Positions 48,115 to 62,349 of a DNA stretch of 64,000 nucleotides are shown here, in pieces. A program made the position numbers and the translations under genes. Below the pieces are notes generated by a model. It did no database searches. It saw only the letters and a program-made list of their open reading frames with translations, and had not been told where the DNA came from. The stretch's first letter is position 1. Each line of letters begins with the position of its first letter. Source of the stretch: Diphasiastrum complanatum (lineage: Eukaryota; Streptophyta; Lycopodiopsida; Lycopodiales; Lycopodiaceae); assembly GCA_029204225.1 (NCBI GenBank), contig CM055097.1, positions 55,467,603-55,531,602 of the forward strand. Reading direction: 5' to 3'.

Positions 48115-48560
48115 TGTTGTCATTGATTTGACTTCTAATGAAAATCTTGAGGAAGAAATTTTGCATATAAAAAGGGCTAACAGGGCTTGGTGTTCAAAGT
48201 GGGTTGATGAGTTCGAGTGGATAAGATTTGATCAACAACTGAGTCACATGTTTGTAAGTATTTAAAAAATGCCCGCAATCAAAGTTAATTTGGTCTTAAG
48301 GGCTCAGTTAATATAAAACTTAGTGCGATGAAAAACCATGCAAAAAATGTCGCACATAAAATTGATGCATGGGCCATTGTTGATAGAAAGAAATCTTTAG
48401 AATAGGGTATCCGTAAGCAAGGTCTTGTGATCGATAATTCACTGTCAATTTTATTCAAAGTTGCATATTTTATTGCTAAAAGAAATCTTGCGTGAAATAC
48501 CCAAAGACACTAACTCCAGTTGAATGCTAGGAAGCGTTCAAGGGTGCACAATATACTTCA
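48115..48560 (+). pseudogene. hAT-like transposase N-terminal remnant (BED/TTF-type finger)
   Basis: Starting near 48125 an open stretch reads LEEEILHIKRANRAWCSKWV, then DEFEWIRFDQQLSHMF. After a frame change come KYLKNARNQS and GSVNIKLSAMKNHAKNVAHK, then AYFIAKRNLA. W-x2-KW-x5-WI-x-FD followed by a cysteine region and an NHxxxxxH-like end resembles the finger of transposase-derived ZNF862/hAT-type proteins. Stops and shifts show decay. The assignment is by motif memory only. Confidence 0.45.
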
Positions 48561-48814
48561 ACAATTGATTTGCAGGGATACTTCAGTTTATGATCATTAT
48601 TATCATTTCATATTAGCTGGCTTAAAGAGAAAAATTGTAATGTTTATGTTCTAATTTGATATTCAAAATCACTCTTTTTAAAGGTAAATTTTTTTGGTAC
48701 TTCAATCATTATATATCATGCTAAAATTGAGACCACACGACAACTTATGAAATTTAAGGTTATACTTTTCATAAGTAAAAAATCTAGAAACGTGAGGTTA
48801 TTTAAGTGTTGAAA

Positions 48815-49930
48815 CTAGGACCAATAAGTTTTTTTAGCCTGATTTTGAAAGAAACCTACAAATTTCATTAGTAGCTTTTTTAGTAGGTTGAAAACATGAT
48901 TTTTCATGAGCCCTATTAAGAAAGCACAGTTTGTACCTTCAACTTGCTTACCCTTTTCATCATATGTGAGCCTTGAAGGCTGTTGCCTTTGGCTTGATGT
49001 CCTCCTTGGCTTTTGACTTGAAGAAGGCTCTTCGCCATCACCATCCAAAGTATTATCAACAACATTGTCATCAACATCAAGAATGTTAGATCCAATAACC
49101 ACATCACCAATAGAACTAACATTTGGAATGTTTCATTCATAAAAAATGACATCTCTTCCTATGCCCACTTTCTTAGTTGAAGGAATGTAAACTTTGTAAG
49201 CCTTGCTCACCTCACTATAAACAACAAATATACTTTTCCTTGAAGATGGACCCTCCTTTGTCCTATCATCAAGAGTAATGTTGATATGCAAATGCATCCA
49301 AATTTTTGAGAAACTTGACATTTAGCCTTCTACCAAACAAAATCTCAAAAGGTATCTTTCCATCCAAAACAACACTTGGCCACCTATTACATAAATAATT
49401 GGCACATAACAAAGCCTCACCCAAAAAGGTTTAGGAAGATTGGCACCTAACCTCATGGCATTGGCTCCTTCACATAAGGTTCTATTCTTCCTCTCGGCCA
49501 CTCCATTTTGTTGTAGTGTTCTTGGACTTGTGAGCTCCCTCTTGATCGCATTTGCATCACAAAATGCTTTGAACTTTGTAGAAATGTACTCACCACCATT
49601 GTCACTCCTCAAGCACTTGAATTTGGTGTTGAATTGGATCTCCCTTGCAAAGAAATCATTCACTTCATCCTTGCTCTTTAGTAGATACACCCAAGAAAAT
49701 CTACTAAAATCATCAATAAATGTTACATACATCTTAGCACCACCATTGCTAATCGAAGTAACTCCATGAATATCAAAATGCACAAGTTGGAAAGGCTTAG
49801 TAGATCTAGATATAGATCTCTTATAAGTTAATCTATGTGACTCTGATAAAGGATATTGATCGCAAATATGATTCATGCTCGTTAGAGACTTTGTGTGAAA
49901 GTACAATACTTGGACCTTGACTAAGTGCAT
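48815..49930 (-). mobile_element. Copia integrase fragment, same family as 805-6879
   Basis: The minus-strand frame 49322-49930 (202 aa) carries SESHRLTYKRSISRSTKP, LVHFDIHGVTSISNGGAKMY, LRSDNGGEYISTKF and QQNGVAERKNRTLCEGANAM, so D, D and E of integrase are all readable. Then come YKVYIPSTKKVGIGRDVIF (49133-49321) and the acidic GSNILDVDDNVVDNTLDGDG tail (48815-49102). That tail nearly matches the one in the element at 805-6879. RT and LTRs are absent. Confidence 0.9.
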
Positions 49931-49949
49931 TTAATGCCTCACAAGAGTG

Positions 49950-50430
49950 ATTGATTGATTGATCATAAAAAAATGCAAATTGGACACTAGATTTTGAGAT
50001 CTAGATCAAGAAATTAGAATCTATCAATCACAAAGTGCAGCCCACACACATGTGTAACTAAACATAGTACGGTATGTAGACTGAGAAAAATAATCTAAGT
50101 GCTTACTATGGAGGATTCACTACATAGAAATGCCTCTTCCCTTCACAAGTTAGATGAATTTCCAGAATGTAATAAGGAAGGTGATTGAGGTTTCTTGCCC
50201 TAATTTTCCATTCTAGCCTCATTCCTAGAGTCATGCCAAGCAAGTGGCTAGTAGGTCAATTTTCCTCCTTAAATCTAGGTTCTAGGTCTTATAAAGTAGG
50301 AATCACTACCAAATTGACTTGACCCACTTTTTAGACTTGATCTAATTTAACCTAGTGTGTATTCCCACGTGGCTCCATGGTCTCATACGTGTGGGACCCA
50401 CATATGTATATTTTACATGGTTTTGATCAA
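49950..50430 (-). repeat. Copia LTR-like sequence
   Basis: Shares ordered blocks with 39690-40180 in opposite orientation. It directly precedes the integrase fragment on the minus strand, so the intervening gag and protease have been lost or the LTR belongs to another copy. Confidence 0.55.
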
Positions 50431-50520
50431 GTTAGATTTGCCAATTTTTGGCAATTTCTCACACTTCTCAGACTTAGCTTGATCTATTTACAACTCTCTT
50501 TGCTAGATGAATGAATACTT

Positions 50521-51425
50521 TTAGAAGTGTCTAAAAAATCCAGCTACAAACAAGGAACTTTTGAGACTCCAATAGAGAATGATGTCCATGAAGGATCTTT
50601 CACCATCTCCTAAAGGATCCCTTACAAGATGTTCCATAAATATGTCTATATACATGTAGCACACTTCAGAAACTATACATGAATTCCAAGGCATTTTGTA
50701 CACTTTAAGATACATCAATTAAGTTATTAAGTGCATACATAATGTTGCCAAAGACAACTTGCCTTGCTTGATCCATATGATTGAGCCTTGATGGCTCCAT
50801 CTTGTTACTCAAGGTTCTTCTTGGAGTCCTTGGGTCTTGAGCTTGATACTCCACTTTACTAGACTTCAATGATTGGAATAAGGTGTTGATCCAAAGGTTA
50901 TTCTTCAACTTTACAAATCTTCCACTCTTGAAAGGTCACATTTCCACCATTGACAACTTCTTTGGTGGAAAACATGTAGATTCTACAGTCTCTACTTGAA
51001 GAGCAAAACAATACCATTATTCCTATCATTGAAGTAAGATAGTCTTTGGTCCTTCCATTGGAATGATCATGCACAAAGTATGTGGACACAAAGATTTCCA
51101 AAAAAAATGATGTTTCATCTTTTATGACACTATTCAAACTATTACAAAAACAAGTATCCAATGAAATTGCTTTAGCATCAACAAATGTAGATTGAAAAGC
51201 ATTCAACTTCACTGTATTGTCATATCTACACAAAGTACTAAACATCATCATTCTTAAAAATAAGAAACAAGTCACTTTATGTCTATTAACACTATCTATG
51301 AACAAATCAAAGATAATAGTGTCTCCAATGTTGTCTACCCTTGCAAGATGCACACTTGAATGGACAATTTGCACGCAATTTGATGACTCGTCCTTTGTCA
51401 TTGAGGACCTCCTTAGAACTCTCAT
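50521..51425 (-). mobile_element. Decayed copia integrase end / RT start
   Basis: The 175-aa minus-strand frame 50898-51425 ends RIYMFSTKEVVNGGNVTFQE, a degraded form of the copia post-integrase box (compare YKVYIPSTKKVGIGRDVIF at 49133). The frame 50705-50908 with RLNHMDQARQVVFG would follow it. Weak similarity otherwise. Confidence 0.5.
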
Positions 51426-51434
51426 GTTTTGAGG

Positions 51435-51809
51435 CTAATCCTCAAGATCTTCCTCTCTTTGATGCTCCTCCTCGATGCTAGCAAAATTACATTTTGACAA
51501 GATCTCCACTCGAGTGATCTCCTCCTTTGCCAAGTTCACATCCTCAAAAGCAATATTAGCTTCCAATTTAAACAACCTTCCATGTTTAAATCCCTTTGTA
51601 ATGCAAACATCATACTTCAAAATGGAACAAACTCCATGCTTATAGTGGACATCCAAACCACTTTCCAAAATTTGACCAACACTTAGCATATTCTTGGTGA
51701 TTGATGGTATAAAAAAAACATTTTCTAGATCCATACTTATTGAGGATTTTAGACACAAAGAGATGGTACCAACACCATCTATCCTACACTCTTCATCACT
51801 TGCAGTAAC
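51435..51809 (-). mobile_element. Copia protease/pre-integrase part of a chimeric ORF
   Basis: The second half (about residues 109-232) of a continuous 232-aa minus-strand ORF (51435-52133). It carries CRIDGVGTISLCLKSS, LENVFFIPSITKNMLSVGQI and KGFKHGRLFKLEAN, the region between protease and GAG-pre-integrase in copia. It closely parallels the fragment in DHAD intron 2 ([18 protein letters not shown]). It is fused in frame to DUF7869-like sequence. Confidence 0.8.
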
Positions 51810-53320
51810 TTGATCAATGTCTTCATGTGTGTGGCCAACCATTAGAAATCCCATCTCAACCATTTGGAAAATGTTATGTGCCACTAACATATAACAAAGA
51901 CCAAATATAATTCTGTTCTTGTTCTCCCTCCAACAGTTGTCTGCTTGAATGCGCAAGATCGACAACAAACTACCGCGTGATGCATGCAACTTTCTTATTG
52001 CTCCCATTACTGATGTGACAACTTGGTTACTATCATGAAGATGCAAGGTATCAATCCATACATCACACAATAATTTGTATCCATGAGCTAGCACTCCACA
52101 AACATGAGTTTTTAAAAAATGCTTGCCCTCCAATCTGGGAGGCGTCCTCCTAAAACAAGGTAATGTTGTTGTATTTGGTCCATACCGTCAATGATAAGGC
52201 ACACCGATTGGTCGGGATGCGATGTTGACTCTTCTTTCCAATACACATATAGCTTTCTTGAATCAGAATTGTATTGCAAGTGTCAACCTCTCCATCCAAT
52301 GTAGCGATCACACATCCTATGTCCGTAGTCTTCTCTACTACATTTTTGAGGTCATCGCATATCTTGCATTTGGACATTCTTTGTTTTTTTGGAGTCTTCA
52401 CATGTCGAAACTCTCGTCTCCACATTCGATAACATGTGGGTTTGGAGACTGTGGACATGCTACTATCTGTAAGTTGTCAAATGCACAATTTTTTACAACA
52501 TGGTTGCATAAGAGTTTCGCATATATTTTGTAATGTTAAAATATTCTAGGCTTTTTGGGGAGTAACGTAAGCAAGTATGCGCTTCCTCCTGAAACTTGAG
52601 AACCTCCAAAAAATACTGGCATTTGAGACTTTGTTGGTAAGTTTTCAGTTTTCACTTCTGGTGACCATCTTTTACTGTCTGTTTCATCATCTTCATTAAA
52701 ATCAAATGCTACAAAATTTGAATTGTGTTCTGTAAATGCATTGATGCTTGCCATAATGGATGCATGCGATGCCATTCTACAACTTTTGATGTACTATTTG
52801 CGGACATTCGTATACTATCATCACCAACATCGTTTACACCTGTAAGGATGTCTGAACAATACGTTGTTTTTGGTACATTTTGATCGGCCAGATCCTCCAC
52901 ACCCGTTAAGATATCTGAGTTGTATGCTAATCTTGATGTATTGTTATGAGCCACATCCTCCACACTGTTGAGAACATCCGAATTATACAGATTTAATGAT
53001 CTGGGTACTTTTTTCTCCAAGGCTAGTGAGGACATCTGAATTATATTTTTCAGATGTAGTTTGGCAAAAAAAATTAGCGAGCACTGTAAAGAAAGTCTTC
53101 ATAAATACCAAACCATAGACTGGTTCTGCATGTAATAAGGACGTCCGTCCTCACTTGTGGCATTAATAGTGGTTCCCTCTCTTGTTAGCGAGAGTAATTT
53201 CACAGTAGCAAGTAAGTGACCCTCATCGGGATGATAGCCTTTGAATCTAGCAGGACAAATGATTACCCCATCAAGATCCATGCAATCAACAACATCATCC
53301 ATGTTATACACATGTCATTC
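51810..53320 (-). pseudogene. DUF7869-like gene, broken and fused to copia
   Basis: On the minus strand 52133-51810 encodes KHFLKTHVCGVLAHG, then RIQADNCWRENKNRIIFGL and FLMVGHTHEDIDQ, a combination I know from the DUF7869 family of uncharacterised, often mobile-element-associated proteins. Upstream, 52150-52458 has MWRREFRHVKTPKKQRMSKC and a CKIC pair, the preceding part of that family. A frame change separates the two near 52140. Further upstream are 52536-52775, then 52709-53035 with a 21-residue repeat, and 53099-53311 (DDVVDCMDLDGVIICPARF). These may be N-terminal regions of the same gene. After HTHEDIDQ the reading frame passes directly into copia sequence, so the normal C-terminus is lost. 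Confidence 0.65.
52799..53045 (-). repeat. 63-bp coding tandem repeat, four units
   Basis: The minus strand encodes three in-frame 21-residue units beginning YNSDVLNSVEDV, YNSDILTGVEDL and YCSDILTGVNDV, plus a fourth upstream unit (YNSDVLTSL) in another frame because of a small indel. Period 63 bp. Confidence 0.85.
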
Positions 53321-56240
<2,920 letters not shown>

Positions 56241-57878
56241 CTAACGGGGTGTGGATGGGTCATCATGAGCGGAAGAAGACGGCGAGGATGGTGCTTCCGG
56301 CACATCCATGAGCTCAACATTAGCTAAATAGTAGTGATGCAACCTGGTGCCATTAATGGGCATGTCGAGCAAATTCCCTTGCAGGTCGACGAGAATGACT
56401 GCACCATTAGGTCGGATCTCTACTACCTTGTACGGTCCTTTTAATTCTCCCTTAACGAGGTCTTGGTCTTGATATTTCAATCATGCCAGGCCTTCTGTCA
56501 CTGTTTCTCTACAACTAGGGCATGAAGAAGCGCTAAGCAAGCGAGTTTCATGAAGTTGGAGAAGGTTGTCTAATCTCCTCTTGGTGGATTCCTCTGTACT
56601 AACCCATTCGGTGATGGCGACTCTCAGACTAGGAACGAGAAACTCAGCAGACATTAAGGCTTCCTGTCACTTTGAATGTGATTTTGAAAGCCCATAAATT
56701 TACACGAAGCTTATGTTCCCAATCCAATCACGAAGCTTCAACCATCTTCGTGATAATTCCATAGAGGATCTTATTCGATGATTCTGCTTGTCCATTGCAA
56801 CGTGGGTAATAGGGTGTACTCTTCCTATGGACAACCAAATAAGAGAATGACAAGTGAGTGACAGTCTCATTTAGGAAATGCATTTCGTGATCACTCACGA
56901 GGTCTAGTGGGCATCCAAAGCGAACTAGGATGTTTTCATACAAGAATTTAACAGTAGAGTTGGCATCAGCCTTCTTCATCGCTTTGGCTTCTACCCATTT
57001 GGTCAAGTACTTAGTGGCTTTGATGATATATTGAGCTTGGGATCCATGGGCAGTTGGATGAATAGGACTGACATAGTCAATGATTTCTCAAATGACATCT
57101 CAGCTAGTATAGGTCGTAACGACATTCGGTTGACGACGAACCGCTGGCACACGTCACACCTCTTAATCTGATAATGAATATCCTTGAACATAGTGGGCCA
57201 CCACGGGCCGTGTTGCAGCACTTTTCTATTGGTAGCTTCAGCAACAAAATGCCCTCTCCCTATTCCTTCATGGGCGATACTTACGACTTGGGACACTTCG
57301 TGCGGTAGGACACAACAACGATGTATGATTCCATCGTTACAGATGCGATAAAGTTGTCCTGCTATCAGCATGAAAGAGGTAGATTTAATGATTGACCTGC
57401 GGCGTTCTACTTTGCTCATCTCAGGCGGAGGACGTCCCGACATAAGATATACAACTATATCGGCAGCCCACTCAAGGAAGACATCGACGTGGAATAGTAT
57501 GGCATCAAGAAGTTCATCATCGACCCCTTTGCTCTCAGGAACGTTGTGGATCCGTGAGAGGTGATCAGCTAGATAGTGTTGTTTCCCTTTGTGAACAACT
57601 TTTTTAACGTCAAACTCTTGGAGAAGCAGCAGCCATCGGGTGATCCATCCGGTCGTGCATGGTCTATTTACCAAATATAGTAGGGCTTGATGAACTACGA
57701 AGAAGACGAATGGATTGGCTAGTAGGTAGTGGCAAAATTTCTTCACGCTATATACCATGGCTAGCGCTTCTCGCTCGGTGGTTGTGTAGTTCATCTCCAT
57801 GGGAATCAACTTCCTACTGGTGAAGTAGATCGGATAATCCTTCTTGTACTCCCCAAGCTGTGTCAAAAAACTCCCCAT
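56241..57878 (-). mobile_element. Ty3/gypsy RNase H and integrase remnant
   Basis: The minus-strand frame 57003-57878 (291 aa) covers RNase H (PIYFTSRKLIPMEMNYTTTE, REALAMVYSVKKFCHYLLAN, then KGKQHYLADHLSRI) and the integrase zinc region (HEGIGRGHFVAEATNRKVLQ, WWPTMFKDIHYQIKRCDVCQ). The frame 56728-57006 continues the integrase core (MTKWVEAKAMKKADANSTVK, SDHEMHFLNETV, PYYPRCNGQAESSNKIL). The frame 56241-56480 is the C-terminal part (GPYKVVEIRPNGAVILVDLQ). One shift separates core and C-terminus. RT is absent; the element is cut off at 57878 by copia sequence. Confidence 0.9.
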
Positions 57879-57889
57879 GGCATACTTAG

Positions 57890-59097
57890 AGACGTCTGTA
57901 TGGACATGAAATTCTATGGTCCAGATTGGGGATTGAAGGATAGGTCGATTATCTTCCGAATGTATCTTGATTGGTGTAGATATGATTTTCCACTTTCAAG
58001 TTTTCTGTAAATTTGGAAGCCTAGATAACATCTTGCTTCTCCTAGATCTGATATCTCAAAGTGCCTTGAAATATCTTCTTTCACCTGTGCAATCAATGTG
58101 TCGCTCTTTCACAAAATCAATGTGTCATCAACGTAGACACCAATAATAATAATTTCAACATCTATGACTTTCGCATAGACTTTGTAATCAACCATTAAAG
58201 GTTGGAAGCCCAAGGATCTAAGTGTGTGATCCTTCTTATTGTACCATTGCCTGGCAGACTATTTTAGTCCATAGATGCTCTTGCAGGTAAAACATCGTGG
58301 TTGGTCCATGTAGATTTCTACCTTCAAATCTCCATGAAAAAACATTGTCTTCTTGTCTATAATATGGATCTTTAGATTGTAGGCTGCTAGCAGCATATGT
58401 GAACAACATGTGTAGTGATGTATGCTTGACTACAGGAGAAAAAATGTTAGTGTAGTCAATACCATATGTTTGTGAGAAACCCTTCACAACTATTCTGGCC
58501 TTGTAATTTGATACATTGTCATCTGGTCTATATTTGTGTTTGTAAACCCATTTACATTTGACAGTCTTCTTGTCTGATGGCATGGATTTGAGATCCCACA
58601 CATCGTTCTGCTTCATGAAGCTCATTTGTTCTTCCATGGCCTTTATCCAGTTGTCCTTATCTAGGCTGTTGATAGCTTCTTCATACATCTATGGTTCACC
58701 ACCAAATTTGTAAAAGTCTTTTTGAGTTGAGGCTTATATCTGATAGGTTGTCTTATCTCTACCAGATCTCCTTGGAGGTAGTGCAGGTGCGGCGACTGCT
58801 TTGCCTTTGTCCCTTTTGTTGACAATAGAATTATCATGCGTCGCAGTTGCTTTGGGTATGAGCTACACATCGGGTTGTTCGTCATCATCTGAACTGTCAC
58901 TCAGTTCATCTATAATTTGAATATCTTCATCCTAATGCTCAGAATCTGCTCCTTCTGTCGATGTCGGTAGGTTGTAGTACTGCTTGTCAAGAATCTCATA
59001 GCTAACTGGATCTTTGTTAGCCATCATTTTTGCTTCATCAAATTTGACGAAGAGGCCTAAGTCATTTTTTGGAAATATATCTCCTAAGTACTTGCCT
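57890..59097 (-). mobile_element. Copia post-integrase and reverse-transcriptase fragment
   Basis: On the minus strand: KYLGDIFPKNDLGLFVKFDE and KDPVSYEILDKQYYNLPTS (59095 to 58950), a linker at 58661-58900, then RT at 58236-58688 (WIKAMEEQMSFMKQNDVWDL, KTVKCKWVYKHKYR, YKARIVVKGFSQTYGIDYTN). A catalytic GVYVDDTLIL box is at about 58110-58140, and the RT thumb side at 57914-58096 (ISDLGEARCYLGFQIYRK). Several frame changes. The right end stops exactly where the gypsy LTR is inferred to start (59098). Confidence 0.9.
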
Positions 59098-59874
59098 TGT
59101 AATTAAGGGCAAGACCTTTAAAAGGAAAAGACATTGTCTTGGACAACCTTTACTAGGTCGTCCATACAAAACGACTGGATACGAAAAGACATGTTAAACT
59201 AGAGTAACTTTAACTCATAATTAAGTATACCTCCTATGGTATAGTTGAACGTATTTTCAGTCTAATTGTTAACTAGACCCTTTTGCGAGAGCGACGCACC
59301 TATTGTTTAAGAGGTTTGTTTGTTTGCCTTGTAGAACATATATAGATCTCACACTTCAGTCTCGATCATCGAGAGAGAAGAGTTTATGCTTATGTAAGAG
59401 ATTGAAGAAGTGAATAGAGTTCTATGGTTATTCTTCCTTGTCTCTGTTCTTTAACCATTAAGTTGGGCTTTAGTTGTTGAGGACTTCTGTCTAAAAATGA
59501 ATAGTTCACGAACGCGATTAATTAATTGTCTGCACAGTCGCGAATACATCAAACAATTCCCGATTCTCTGTTTACACCTTAATCAGCCAGAGTGTAGTAC
59601 TGCTATACTACTCTGATAACATCCCATCTGTAGAATGCGCTTCCTTCAATTCGATAGAGGCCAAATTGTTGTTCTGAATCTATAAACATTACCCATCCCA
59701 AACATAAGTAATACTGGTTACTTTTTAATGTGTGTCGACAACCAGAATAACACTCAAAACCACTTGTCATAAATTGTAACCAAAACATAACTTTCTAACG
59801 CTGTCCTATGTGAGAACGATACTATTCACTACAAAATCTATATTAACCCTGTTGGTTTAGTACGACATATACCA
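59098..59874 (+). repeat. 5' LTR of the right-end gypsy element (inferred)
   Basis: Starts TGTAATTAAGGGC directly after copia coding sequence breaks off and ends ATATACCA six bases before a primer-binding site. Length about 777 bp. No second LTR is in the window to confirm it. A TATATA run at 59340-59345 could be its TATA box. Confidence 0.55.
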
Positions 59875-59879
59875 ATTTT

Positions 59880-59897
59880 TGGTGCCGTTGCCAGGGA
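59880..59897 (+). other. Gypsy primer-binding site
   Basis: TGGTGCCGTTGCCAGGGA resembles the TGGCGCCGTTGCCGGGGA site of Athila/Tat-type plant gypsy elements (tRNA-Asp-like), with two transitions. Confidence 0.75.
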
Positions 59898-59949
59898 TAG
59901 TTTAGGAAAGTTATAAGAAATTTGACAAATCCATCTCCATCTCTAGTGT

Positions 59950-61345
59950 ATGTCAGATAGAGAATCCATATTAGAACGATACCGTAAGCTTAGAGAGGAA
60001 TTTTTACGAAGACAAAGTGAGAGTACTAGTCGAAGAAATCTAGACGCAATCCTAAGTAGCTTCGGTATGGAAGGTCCTGCTGCACGTTTCACTTCTATCT
60101 CTAAAATTAAATACGATTATTTTAAAGGGACTTTTTTGATGATGCAGATAGCTAAGTCTCACAATTCGAGTCAATCGCTAATGCGAATAACGAGGGAACT
60201 GACGTAGACAAACTACGAATCTTCCCTGGTCTGCTAAGAAAGCAGACGCGCATCTGGTACAGCCAAATTGGACCAGGCCGTGTAGGAACCTGGTACTTGT
60301 TGAAAGATGCATTTCTGAACCAGTTCAGAGAGATCGGTTACAAATCTAGAATTCTTGGACGTTTGAACAATGTTCAGAAGAAGAGTAAAGAATCCCTTCG
60401 CAAATATACACGAAAGATTAAAAATCTCATAGGAAAACTAACCGATGTACATCCCGTAGATATGCAGATCGAATGGTTTTTGGCTGGTTTACCACAAAAG
60501 ATTGATCGGTATTGCAAACAAGGGGACATGACCTCCTTAACAGCAGTAATAGTTAGTGCCGAAAATTTTGAGACCTCAAAACTAGCACGAAAGTGATGAT
60601 CGACTAAGAAATCTCGAAATTCGAAGACTGATTCTAGTGACAGCGATGACGATTCAGATTCTGATTCAAGTACCAATTCTTCAAACTCAGAATCTGAAAG
60701 CAGCGATTCATCAGAATCAGGAGCTGACAAAGAAGAGAGAGAATAAACGATGATCCATATGAAAGGACGACACGAAAGTTGTCGAGGATAAGTCGTCAAC
60801 TTCTAAAGTTGAAAAGCTTTGGAAGAGTAATATGGCTGACCTTAATAAAAAGTTTAATGACTTGAAAGTGCAGATCTCTGAAGTTGCAGATAAAAGACCA
60901 AAAGCGTCTTCCTCCAACGCAGGAATGTGGTGTACGAAATGTGGAACTTCTGGACACACTAAGAAAGATTGCACTACTGTGAATGTCAAATACATTGAAG
61001 ATCTTGCCCAGGAGGTACTTTTTATCTTTCAAAATGATGCGACTACTAATTATGTACAAGGTATTGCAGCCTCAGCCCAGCAGGACAGAACCAAGTTCGC
61101 ACCAAGAAGACATAATCCTCCTGAATTTGTTGGACCATCGAAGTCTCAAACCGCGACTAAACCAGTTTCGGGCAACTGCTACAACTGTGGAGAGCCGGGA
61201 CATTTTTCTCCTGACTGTCCTCAACCGTGAAAGCCGATTGGTTATGTACCATTATGCTCGAATTGCAGAGAGCTTGGCCACAAGTATCCTAATTGCCCTC
61301 AGCCACAGAAGCCGCGACCCAGATATCAGTATGTGGCAACATCAG
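59950..61345 (+). pseudogene. Gypsy gag with three zinc knuckles
   Basis: Starts MSDRESILERYRKLREEFLR at 59950. After a shift near 60200 the gag core continues (WYLLKDAFLNQFREIGYKSR, FLAGLPQKIDRYCKQGDM, 60297-60596). A Ser/Asp-rich linker (60600-60740) follows, then three CCHC knuckles: CTKCGTSGHTKKDC (about 60930), CYNCGEPGHFSPDC (about 61180) and CSNCRELGHKYPNC (about 61255). A stop at 61228 lies between the second and third. Three knuckles is more than the one or two usual in gag. Confidence 0.85.
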
Positions 61346-61452
61346 TTGCTGTAGACACGAAAGCAAAAGCTGCGACTGATGCTATTGTGTAGAGAATTGA
61401 CGTTATTGAAGAAAAACTGGCAAAGACAGAAGGTCAGTCTTGGCCAAGTGAC

Positions 61453-61725
61453 ATGGAAAAATTATTCAAAGTCACAATGAGAAGCAAAAGCTCCTCGAAA
61501 CCTGATCAAAAATCTTTGACAAAGAGCAGAAAATCCTCGAAGAAGAAATCCTCTAGCAAAACAACGAACAAATCTACGACTAAAGAAGATCTCAAAGATG
61601 ACCCTGACTATGACCGCGATGCTGCGAAGTTATTTACAAAAGATATCACGGCAGAAGCAAATGAAATCATCAACGCTGAACTTCAGACAGCTGCTGCAAA
61701 AAAGGTGGTCACTTTCGAGGAATAG
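61453..61725 (+). pseudogene. Gypsy gag-pro linker, lysine/serine-rich
   Basis: A 90-codon frame of KSSSKPDQKSLTKSRKSSKK type composition lies between the knuckles and protease. No domain is recognised; likely a disordered, basic linker. Confidence 0.6.
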
Positions 61726-61789
61726 GACGAAGAAATTGCAAAGACGAAATTGTCTAGTGCTGTTTCTATTGGCAGATAACACTTATTAC

Positions 61790-62345
61790 AGAAAGCAACT
61801 AAAAGGCCTTTCTGTGCCCAAAAAGAAGAAAAAAGTTTCTCTGCCAGAAGCTGGTGTTTTGTCTATCAATTTAGGTGATCTCGATGCTCTTGAGATCGAT
61901 ATTACCATTGTGGGATGTCTGATTGAAAAAGTGCCAATTGACTCTGGTTCCAGTGTGAATATAATAACAGAAGACACAACTCATGCTCTGGGGCTGACTA
62001 ACATTCAACCGACACAGCGAAACATCAAGTTAGTTGATTCGACACGATGAAAACCTGTTGGAGAACTGAAGGATGTTACTGTCTACATTCAAGCCAAGCC
62101 ATTCACAATGAATTTCATTGTTATCAGACCACTCGGTTTGTCATCCTATTTAGTGTTGATTGGACGACCTTGGCTTTATCAATCAAACGCAAGTGTACAT
62201 TGGAAATCCAGAGAGCTGAGATTTCAGACTAGTGAGACCAATAACCGAGGTAAGCCAGTAGAACAAATCATAACCTGGAGTCGTGACAAATATGAAGGTG
62301 AAACTCCTTTGTTCGACACCAATTTACATCAGAAGAATCTTCGTA
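61790..62345 (+). pseudogene. Gypsy protease
   Basis: VPIDSGSSVNIITEDTTHAL (about 61930-61990) is the retropepsin active-site box (DSGSS). LGLSSYLVLIGRPWLYQSNA (about 62130-62190) is the ILGRPWL-like end. A stop at 62048 splits the two parts. Confidence 0.85.
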
Positions 62346-62349
62346 TGCC

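Noticed and set aside
60374-60799. 141-aa minus-strand serine-rich frame
   Set aside because: Antisense shadow of the gypsy gag linker.
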